DNA from: Archaeoglobaceae archaeon | GTDB taxonomy: Archaea; Halobacteriota; Archaeoglobi; Archaeoglobales; JdFR-42 | DNA length: 11,073 nucleotides | Reading direction: 5' to 3' | NCBI GenBank assembly: GCA_015523685.1 | Contig: WAJW01000095.1 | Coordinates: 1 to 11,073, forward strand | Part shown: piece by piece, positions 5,964 through 11,073 of the stretch | Layout of the letters: the number at the start of each line of letters is the position of its first letter | Position numbering within the stretch: the first letter of the stretch is position 1 | Translations under genes and position numbers: made by a program | Notes under the pieces: model-generated | The model's input: the letters and a program-made list of their open reading frames with translations, nothing else | The model's database searches: none | Told to the model about the DNA's origin: nothing

Positions 5964-6278
5964 GTGCATGATGGAATCATACAGATACGATCCAGCAGAG
6001 AACTGACAGAAAACGAAATCAGATCAATTCTGAATATAGTGGAGAGATACAGAGGAAGGAGTGAATATGAGATTCTTGAATCTGAAGGGGGCTTTGATAT
6101 CTATTTCACGGGTCTGAACGATGCCAGACACACTGCATCAAAAATAAAAAAGGTGCTCGGAGGAGATCTCAAAATCAGCACAAGATTTCTGAGGGTTGAA
6201 TCCGGGAGAGCCATATACAGACTCACTTTCAGAATTAAACTACCTGAAACACCATCAAGGGCAAGATACGGGTTCTGA
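5964..6278 (+). CDS. Short NMD3-like protein, C-terminal region only
   Basis: This is a 104-aa soluble protein. The order of motifs resembles the part of archaeal NMD3 homologues that follows the zinc-binding N-terminus: GIIQIRSSRELTENEI, then EGGFDIYFTGLNDARHTASKIKKVLGG, then GRAIYRLTFRIKLPE. Archaeal NMD3 proteins are thought to act at the large ribosomal subunit, in line with the yeast 60S export adaptor. The cysteine-rich N-terminal half of that family is absent: an in-frame stop (5958-5960) lies just before the GTG start at 5964, and no cysteine-rich reading frame is seen upstream. It may therefore be a stand-alone domain, a truncated gene, or another small family of similar fold. It lies 40 bp before the AMP phosphorylase gene, which has its own TATA box. 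The family call is from memory of motif patterns and is moderate; that it is a real gene is likely. Confidence 0.6.
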   Translation: MHDGIIQIRSSRELTENEIRSILNIVERYRGRSEYEILESEGGFDIYFTGLNDARHTASKIKKVLGGDLKISTRFLRVESGRAIYRLTFRIKLPETPSRARYGF

Positions 6279-6286
6279 CCCAAATT

Positions 6287-6297
6287 ACTTATAAACG
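6287..6297 (+). promoter_or_regulatory. TATA box of AMP phosphorylase gene
   Basis: ACTTATAAACG is centred about 27 bases before the ATG at 6319. That is the archaeal TATA-to-start distance, so the mRNA is predicted to be leaderless. No Shine-Dalgarno is visible before this ATG, which agrees. Confidence 0.6.
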
Positions 6298-6318
6298 ATA
6301 CCGCCAAAAGAAATCTGG

Positions 6319-7836
6319 ATGAAACTCAGGGTCAAATTTCTAAATGTTGAGAAGAGAGAGTATGCTGTTGTTATAAACACGGACGACGCCCACGAACTCG
6401 GATTGATTCCCGGGGATAGAGTGAGAATTTTCAGAGATGATCACACGCTGACGGTCTCTGTCGAGATAAGTGAAAGTGTCGTTGGGAGGGGAGAGATCGG
6501 CCTCTATTCGAACACACTGAAAAAGTTCGGGGCCAATGAAGGAGACGATGTGAGAATAACCGCAGTCTCAAAACCCCGATCCGTTGAAAGCATAAAGAGA
6601 AAGATTAACGGAGAAAAGCTCACTGAAGAGGAAATTTACGAAATTGTCCGGGGAATAGTTAACGATGATATCCGAGAGGTGGAGCTAACAGCTTTTGTAA
6701 TATCTTCACACATTCACGGGATGGATATAGAGGAGATAGAATGGCTGACAAGGGCCATGATAGATACCGGAGAGAGAATATCTTTCGATAAAGGCACTGT
6801 GGTTGACAAGCACAGTATAGGGGGAGTTCCGGGGAACAAAATCTCACTCCTCATAGTCCCCATCATTGCTTCCACAGGCCTCCTCATACCAAAAACGAGT
6901 TCCAGGGCGATAACTGGGGCAGGAGGTACCGCAGACATAATGGAGGTTTTTGCACCTGTTGAGTTTACAGCAGAAGAACTAAAAGAGATAACGCTGAAGG
7001 CTGGCGGTGCTCTTGTCTGGGGAGGTGCAACAAATATCGCACCCGCAGATGACAGGATAATTGAGGTTGAGTATCCCCTTTCAATCGACCCCCGCAGTCA
7101 GCTTCTTGCGTCAGTGATGGCAAAAAAGGGGTCAGTTGGAGCAGAATATGTGGTTATCGACATTCCGGTGGGAGAAGGATCAAAGGTTCCCGACATAAAC
7201 GAGGGTAGAATGATGGCCCGGGAATTTGTTGAACTCGGTTCAAGACTGGGCATGAACGTAGAATGTGCCATTACCTACGGAGGTGGCCCGATAGGAAGGG
7301 CAATAGGTCCCGCCCTGGAGGCGAGAGAGGCACTTTACATGCTTGAGACCGGACAGGGCCCGAGAAGTCTGTACGAAAAAGCAACGGGAGTTGCGGGAAT
7401 ACTGCTGGAAATAACTGGAAAGTCACGGGATGGAAAAAAGGATGCAGAGAGAATCCTCAACTCTGGAAAGGCCCTTAAAAAATTCAGAGAGATTGTAACA
7501 GTGCAGGGTGGAAATCCGGATGTAAAATCTGAAGATGTGGTTGTGGGAGATAAAAAGTATGTTGTGCATGCCGAAACGGAAGGATACATCGTCCATCTTG
7601 ATAACAAGAGATTTGTGGAGATTGCAAGAGCAGCGGGTGCTCCACATGACAAGGGAGCAGGGATATACTTGCATAAGAAAAGGGGAGAGCTTGTAAAAGC
7701 GGGAGATGAACTCTTCACAATCTATGCTGAGAAGGAGTGGAAGCTATCCAATGCAATTGAAAAGGTTGAGGAAAGGTTTCCCCTTATAATCGAGGGAATG
7801 GTCCTGGAAAGGTATCCGAGATACAGATATTACTGA
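6319..7836 (+). CDS. deoA: AMP phosphorylase (thymidine phosphorylase family, archaeal type)
   Basis: This enzyme splits AMP (also CMP and UMP) with phosphate to free base and ribose-1,5-bisphosphate. An isomerase then makes ribulose-1,5-bisphosphate for type III RuBisCO. At 505 aa it has the full archaeal length. An N-terminal extension of about 84 residues, typical of the archaeal enzymes and absent from bacterial thymidine phosphorylases, is followed by the helical and alpha/beta domains. Signature segments are KHSIGGVPGNK (164-174), SSRAITGAGGTAD (194-206), and GGALVWGGATNIAPADD leading into PLSIDPRSQLLASVMAKKGSVGA. The start ATG fits a TATA box 27 bases upstream. It is the downstream neighbour of the NMD3-like gene and is followed by a 135-bp gap. 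Neither the isomerase nor RuBisCO lies in this window, so the pathway cannot be confirmed here. No defects are seen. Confidence 0.95.
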   Translation: MKLRVKFLNVEKREYAVVINTDDAHELGLIPGDRVRIFRDDHTLTVSVEISESVVGRGEIGLYSNTLKKFGANEGDDVRITAVSKPRSVESIKRKINGEKLTEEEIYEIVRGIVNDDIREVELTAFVISSHIHGMDIEEIEWLTRAMIDTGERISFDKGTVVDKHSIGGVPGNKISLLIVPIIASTGLLIPKTSSRAITGAGGTADIMEVFAPVEFTAEELKEITLKAGGALVWGGATNIAPADDRIIEVEYPLSIDPRSQLLASVMAKKGSVGAEYVVIDIPVGEGSKVPDINEGRMMAREFVELGSRLGMNVECAITYGGGPIGRAIGPALEAREALYMLETGQGPRSLYEKATGVAGILLEITGKSRDGKKDAERILNSGKALKKFREIVTVQGGNPDVKSEDVVVGDKKYVVHAETEGYIVHLDNKRFVEIARAAGAPHDKGAGIYLHKKRGELVKAGDELFTIYAEKEWKLSNAIEKVEERFPLIIEGMVLERYPRYRYY

Positions 7837-7844
7837 GATCAAAT

Positions 7845-7856
7845 GTTTATATTATT
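7845..7856 (+). promoter_or_regulatory. TATA-like box in the gap after AMP phosphorylase
   Basis: GTTTATATTATT lies 9 bases after the AMP phosphorylase stop and about 116-127 bases before the aIF5A ATG. Transcription from it would begin near 7876, giving either a leader of about 96 bases for aIF5A or a separate short RNA. A second, closer TATA box exists for aIF5A. I find no tRNA-like fold, C/D-box pair or convincing small ORF between them. Confidence 0.35.
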
Positions 7857-7935
7857 GCATAACAGAGAACTGCACTCTAAGACCTTTGAAAAGCCCCCAC
7901 AGTAATTTTGGTACAGAAATCATATTTATCGAAAA

Positions 7936-7945
7936 ATTTAAAAAT
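7936..7945 (+). promoter_or_regulatory. TATA box of aIF5A gene
   Basis: ATTTAAAAAT, preceded by a purine/A-rich GAAAA that could serve as a BRE, is centred about 31 bases before the aIF5A ATG at 7972. The predicted leader is only a few bases, and no Shine-Dalgarno is present, which fits leaderless translation. Confidence 0.5.
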
Positions 7946-7971
7946 GATTCACGTGACCCCTCATTGAGACC

Positions 7972-8355
7972 ATGAAAGAACAAACGGAAGTCAGGAATCT
8001 TAAAGAAGGTAGATACGTTCTCGTTGATGATGAGCCCTGCACAATTCTGAGCATTTCTGTTTCAAAGCCCGGGAAGCACGGTGCAGCAAAAGCCAGGATA
8101 GATGCAGTTGGAATTTTTGACGGTCAGAAAAGAACATTGATAGAGCCGGTGACCGCTAAAATCTATGTGCCCATAGTGGAGAGAAAGTCCGCTCAGGTGA
8201 TATCTGTAACGGGGAACACAGCACAGCTGATGGACATGACCGACTATTCAACCTTTGAGCTCCCCATTCCCGATGACCTCAGAGATAAGGTAAAGGTCGG
8301 AGAGGAGATAATTTACATAGAGAGCATGGGCAAAAGGAAATTTGCCACCAAGTGA
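7972..8355 (+). CDS. eif5a: Translation factor aIF5A (hypusine-containing)
   Basis: This 127-aa protein has the two-domain layout of archaeal IF5A: an SH3-like N-domain to about residue 70 and an OB-fold C-domain after it. The hypusine loop reads SKPGKHGAAKARI, placing the modified lysine at K35. The factor rescues ribosomes stalled at poly-proline and other difficult sequences, and requires deoxyhypusine or hypusine made from spermidine (or from agmatine-derived intermediates in some archaea). The stop at 8353-8355 is followed after only 3 bp by the agmatinase-family gene, which has no promoter or Shine-Dalgarno of its own, so the two are almost certainly one transcriptional unit. A TATA box about 31 bases before the ATG supports the start. 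Length and all key positions look normal. Confidence 0.97.
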   Translation: MKEQTEVRNLKEGRYVLVDDEPCTILSISVSKPGKHGAAKARIDAVGIFDGQKRTLIEPVTAKIYVPIVERKSAQVISVTGNTAQLMDMTDYSTFELPIPDDLRDKVKVGEEIIYIESMGKRKFATK

Positions 8356-8358
8356 CCC

Positions 8359-9207
8359 ATGAACTTTGGACTGTTCTTTGCAGGAGCAGATTCAGATTAC
8401 TCGAGTTCAAGGTATGTGATTCTCGGGATACCCTTTGATCTAACCCAGAGTTTCAGGCCCGGTTCAAGGTTTGCACCGGGGAGGATCAGAGAGGCAAGCT
8501 GGAATCTCGAAAGCTACTCCTTCGATTATGGAGTCGATATTTCAGATTGCTCAGTTCACGATATGGGAAATCTGGATGTGGAATACCCCCATGAGATTCT
8601 CCTCAGAAAGATAGGGGAGAGGGTTTCAGAGATTGTCGAGGATGGGAAGTTTCCTGTGATAATAGGCGGGGAACACAGCATAACTGCAGGATGTGTCTCG
8701 AAATTGAAGAAAGTCAGCGTTCTTATTCTGGACGCCCATTTCGATATGCGAAATGAATTCGATGGATCCAGATCCAATCATGCCTGTGTCACAAGGAGAC
8801 TCATGGAGATGAGAGATGCCGGTACTGTCGAAGAGATTGTTCTTGCAGGAGTTCGAAGTGGGACCCGTGAAGAGATTGAGAATGGGGATGGTTTGACCGT
8901 GTTCACAGCCCGGGATCTCAGCTATGGTATGGACGATCTCCTTTCCCACCTGTCCAGCCTTAAAAATATCTATATATCCCTTGATATGGACTGTTTTGAC
9001 CCATCAGTCGCTCCTGCAGTTTCAACTCCTGAACCGGGAGGTCTGAATTTCCGAAATGTGATGAGAATTCTGGAGAGGGTGGCCGGAAAATCAATGGGTT
9101 TTGATCTTGTGGAGGTTGTCCCTGAATACGATAGTGGAAACACATGCATACTTTCTGCCAGGATTATAAGGGATTTCATCGCAATGAGGGAGAAGTTTAA
9201 GGGCTAA
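8359..9207 (+). CDS. speB: Agmatinase-family ureohydrolase
   Basis: This is a 282-aa binuclear-manganese ureohydrolase. Metal ligands are visible: H106 in GGEHS, D125/H127/D129 in DAHFDMR, and D209/D211 in SLDMDCFDPSVAPAVSTPEPGG, the ureohydrolase signature. The glutamate in VEVVPEYD (E252) occupies the usual substrate-side position. The closest expected reaction is agmatine to putrescine plus urea, leading to spermidine. Arginase and formiminoglutamase are related alternatives, but an archaeal sequence of this length beside aIF5A favours agmatinase. In haloarchaea an agmatinase-like enzyme has been proposed to act in hypusine formation via an agmatine-linked intermediate; the 3-bp spacing from aIF5A makes that worth considering. 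The ATG at 8359 has no Shine-Dalgarno, so translation is probably coupled to aIF5A. Confidence 0.92.
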   Translation: MNFGLFFAGADSDYSSSRYVILGIPFDLTQSFRPGSRFAPGRIREASWNLESYSFDYGVDISDCSVHDMGNLDVEYPHEILLRKIGERVSEIVEDGKFPVIIGGEHSITAGCVSKLKKVSVLILDAHFDMRNEFDGSRSNHACVTRRLMEMRDAGTVEEIVLAGVRSGTREEIENGDGLTVFTARDLSYGMDDLLSHLSSLKNIYISLDMDCFDPSVAPAVSTPEPGGLNFRNVMRILERVAGKSMGFDLVEVVPEYDSGNTCILSARIIRDFIAMREKFKG

Positions 9208-9240
9208 AATTCTTCTATTATCAGCGTATTAATTCAACCC

Positions 9241-9834
9241 ATGCATGTTCTTGGAATCTGTGGAAGCCCGAGGAAAGGTGCAACTGAATATGTTTTAAGA
9301 AAAGCCCTTGAGACCCTTGAGAGCTATGGTTTCGAAACAGAATTTTTCACAGTTCGGGGAAAAAAACTGAACTTCTGCATCCACTGCGACAGATGTCTGA
9401 AAAGCGGTGAATGCACCTTCAGGGACGATATGGAAGATCTCCGGGAACCTATGAAAAACGCCGATGGGATAATAATGGCAACACCCGTCTACAACGGTGG
9501 ATGTTCAGCCCAGCTAAAAGCTGTAATGGACAGAACAAGGGCATTTCTTGCAACAGAACCGGACTTTTTCAGTGGGAAGATAGGACTGGGTATTTCAGTT
9601 GGAGGTGACAGAACTGGAGGGCAGGAATACGCCCTTCTTCAGATAATCACCTTCTACATTCTGAACGGAATGATTCCCGTCAGCGGAGGATTTTTCGGAG
9701 CAAATCTCGGGGCAACCTTCTGGTCAAAGGATACCGTTGAGGGTGTAAAAGAGGATGAGGAGGGGTTCAGAAGCCTGAGAAAGTCCATCAAAAGATTCAG
9801 GGAATCTCTGCTAAGATACAGACAAACTCCTTAA
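9241..9834 (+). CDS. Iron-sulfur flavoprotein (Isf family, flavodoxin-like NAD(P)H/FMN reductase fold)
   Basis: This 197-aa cytosolic redox protein begins with the flavodoxin-like phosphate-binding loop GICGSPRKGATEY (about 5-17), which holds FMN. It then carries the compact cysteine motif of iron-sulfur flavoproteins, C46-x2-C49-x2-C52-x5-C58, ligating a 4Fe-4S cluster. Further flavin-fold segments are DGIIMATPVYNGGCSAQLKAVMDR and GKIGLGISVGGDRTGGQE. Isf proteins are common in methanogens and Archaeoglobus and accept electrons from ferredoxin, with proposed roles in oxygen, peroxide or general redox handling; the real partner here is unknown. The ATG lies 33 bp after the agmatinase stop, with a weak TATA-like TTCTATTATC about 23 bases upstream, so it may have its own promoter. 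Its last 24 bp overlap the convergent aminotransferase gene. Confidence 0.92.
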   Translation: MHVLGICGSPRKGATEYVLRKALETLESYGFETEFFTVRGKKLNFCIHCDRCLKSGECTFRDDMEDLREPMKNADGIIMATPVYNGGCSAQLKAVMDRTRAFLATEPDFFSGKIGLGISVGGDRTGGQEYALLQIITFYILNGMIPVSGGFFGANLGATFWSKDTVEGVKEDEEGFRSLRKSIKRFRESLLRYRQTP

Positions 9835-11073
9835 TACATCCTTCAGAATATCCACTGCGGTCTCAATATGTTCTTTCCCCACTATGAGGGGTGGCATGAA
9901 TCTTATCACACTCTCACCTGCGGGGAGGACGAGGAGGCCCTTCTCAAAGCACTTCATAACGATCTTTCTCGCCATATCTCCATCCGGTTTTCCATCCCTG
10001 TCTATGATCTCGATCCCTACCATCAAACCCAGTCCCCGGACATCACCTATTACATCGTGCTCCTCTTTCAGCTCCATCAATCTATTTTTGAGCAATTTCC
10101 CCATCTTCTCCGCATTCTCAACAAGACCATTTTCCAGCAGTTCGATAGTTTTCAGGGCGGATGCACATGAAACAGGGTTGCCTCCAAAGGTTGATGCATG
10201 ACTTCCCGCACTCCAGTTCATTATTCCCTTGTCTGCCAGACACGCAGACAGAGGTAGTCCGGAAGCTATTCCCTTGGCAACCGCTATTATATCCGGAACC
10301 ACCTTCCAGTGTTCCACCGCGAACATCCTGCCTGTTCTTCCCATCCCGCACTGAACCTCATCCGCTATGAAAAGGAGATCATTTTCAGAGCATATTTCCC
10401 TAACCATGGGTAAAAATTCAGGAGGAGGAACTATATATCCGCCCTCTCCCTGAACCGGCTCGCATATTATTGCCGAGGTGTTTTCAGGGGGAGATACTCT
10501 TCTGAGGATGTCCCTTATGGCCTCAACACATTCAAAATCACATTCTGGATACGTCTTTCCGAAATAGCATCTGTAACAGTATGCATAGGGAGTATGGAAT
10601 ACACCGGGCACAAGGGGAAAGAAATGTCTTCTGTGAACGGCTCTGCTGGCCGTTAAAGAGAGAGAACCGAGAGTTCTTCCGTGAAATGCCCCGTAAAATG
10701 CTATGATATTCTGCCTTTTCCTGTTATACCTTGCAAGCTTTAAAGAGCACTCCACCGCTTCAGTACCTGAATTTCCAAAGAACACATTTCCTGAATCAAA
10801 CGGAGATACATCTATAAGTTTTTTAGCAAGATCAACCTGAAGCTCATAGTAGAAATCAGTACCGGACATATGAATCAGTTTCTCAGCCTGATCTTTAATG
10901 GCCTGCACTATCTGAGGGTGGCAATGGCCCGTGGAACACACTGCTATGCCCGCCGTGAAATCAAGGAAAACGTTGCCATCAACATCCTCCACGTACATTC
11001 CACTGCCCCTCTTTACCACAAGTGGGTAGTGCCTCGTAAGGGATGGAGACATGAACTCACTGTCAAGTCTGAG
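9811..11073 (-). CDS. Class III PLP-dependent aminotransferase (4-aminobutyrate aminotransferase-like) or amino acid racemase, 5' end beyond window
   Basis: This is a fold-type I PLP enzyme of the ornithine/GABA aminotransferase class. Counting from the internal Met at 11052: GNSGTEAVE at about 93-101 (phosphate contact), FYGAFHGRT at 119-127, DEVQCGMGRTG at 231-241 (D231 on the pyridine nitrogen, Q234), the Schiff-base lysine K260 in AVAKGIASGLPLSA, and STFGGNP. The archaeal branch also has the segment YCYRCYFGKTYPEC. That branch includes GABA/ornithine-type aminotransferases and thermococcal broad-specificity amino acid racemases, so the substrate is open. The frame stays open from 11052 to the edge (LRLDSEF before MSPSLTRHYP), and homologues have about 20-25 residues before SPSxTR-YPLV, so the Met at 11052 is probably not the start. 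The 3' end overlaps the Isf gene by 24 bp. Confidence 0.9.
   Translation of the reverse strand, partial: LRLDSEFMSPSLTRHYPLVVKRGSGMYVEDVDGNVFLDFTAGIAVCSTGHCHPQIVQAIKDQAEKLIHMSGTDFYYELQVDLAKKLIDVSPFDSGNVFFGNSGTEAVECSLKLARYNRKRQNIIAFYGAFHGRTLGSLSLTASRAVHRRHFFPLVPGVFHTPYAYCYRCYFGKTYPECDFECVEAIRDILRRVSPPENTSAIICEPVQGEGGYIVPPPEFLPMVREICSENDLLFIADEVQCGMGRTGRMFAVEHWKVVPDIIAVAKGIASGLPLSACLADKGIMNWSAGSHASTFGGNPVSCASALKTIELLENGLVENAEKMGKLLKNRLMELKEEHDVIGDVRGLGLMVGIEIIDRDGKPDGDMARKIVMKCFEKGLLVLPAGESVIRFMPPLIVGKEHIETAVDILKDVLRSLSVS

Noticed and set aside
5915..5980. 22-residue N-terminal extension of the S4-methyltransferase (ATG at 5980)
   Set aside because: S4/TlyA-like proteins begin at the R-L-D-E-L segment, a GTG lies exactly there, and the extension would cover divergent promoter elements and overlap the NMD3-like start.
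9411..9608. Plus-strand 65-codon ORF inside the iron-sulfur flavoprotein gene
   Set aside because: It is a frame shadow: the real frame carries the FMN loop and cysteine motif, and the alternative product has no coherent motif.
1..11073. tRNA, rRNA, CRISPR arrays, insertion sequences, integrases or attachment sites
   Set aside because: None found by eye on either strand: no repeated spacers, no transposase motifs, no long inverted or direct repeats and no tRNA cloverleaf. All gaps are short and every sizeable frame matches a housekeeping or family-typical gene.
1..11073. A novel defence or secondary-metabolite system
   Set aside because: Gene content is core archaeal metabolism, repair and translation; no toxin-antitoxin pair, restriction gene, reverse transcriptase or biosynthetic cluster is seen.

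Overview
The window reads as an ordinary, very gene-dense stretch of an archaeal chromosome, most likely from a euryarchaeote. A relative of Archaeoglobi or of methanogens is plausible, but I cannot fix the lineage. The evidence is the gene content: FEN1, NreA, a Nog1-type GTPase, AMP phosphorylase, aIF5A with its hypusine loop, a presenilin-like membrane protease, an iron-sulfur flavoprotein and a regulator with a winged helix and CBS domains. Promoters support this: AT-rich TATA-like boxes lie about 25-35 bases before start codons, often with almost no leader. I see no tRNA, rRNA, CRISPR array, transposase or integrase.

Layout. (1) 1-1239, minus strand: an apparent operon reading a small membrane/coiled-coil protein, then a JAMM metallopeptidase, then FEN1, which leaves the window on the left. 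(2) 1310-2176, plus: a presenilin-like (PSH) intramembrane aspartyl protease whose real start seems to be a non-canonical ATA. Its 3' end overlaps by 75 bp the convergent Nog1-like GTPase (2102-3067, minus). (3) 3146-4024, plus: the HTH-CBS regulator, divergent from the GTPase across one AT-rich promoter patch, and overlapping by 12 bp the 3' end of nreA (4013-5224, minus). (4) 5279-5914, minus: an S4-FtsJ-type RNA methyltransferase upstream of nreA. (5) 5964-9834, plus: a short NMD3-like protein, AMP phosphorylase, aIF5A, an agmatinase-family enzyme and an iron-sulfur flavoprotein. (6) 9811-11073, minus: a class III aminotransferase or racemase whose N-terminus lies beyond the right edge.

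Themes. Two proteins belong to the PCNA/DNA-repair world: FEN1, and NreA with a visible C-terminal PIP box. Several belong to ribosome biogenesis or translation: the Nog1-like GTPase, the S4-MTase, the NMD3-like domain and aIF5A. The aIF5A-agmatinase pair, 3 bp apart, suggests a link between polyamine metabolism and hypusine modification. AMP phosphorylase feeds the archaeal AMP to ribose-1,5-bisphosphate pathway.

I found no clear undescribed multi-gene system. The points most worth a second look are the apparent ATA start of the PSH protease, the NMD3-like protein with no zinc-binding half, the membrane/JAMM/FEN1 operon, and the fact that all three convergent gene pairs overlap at their 3' ends.
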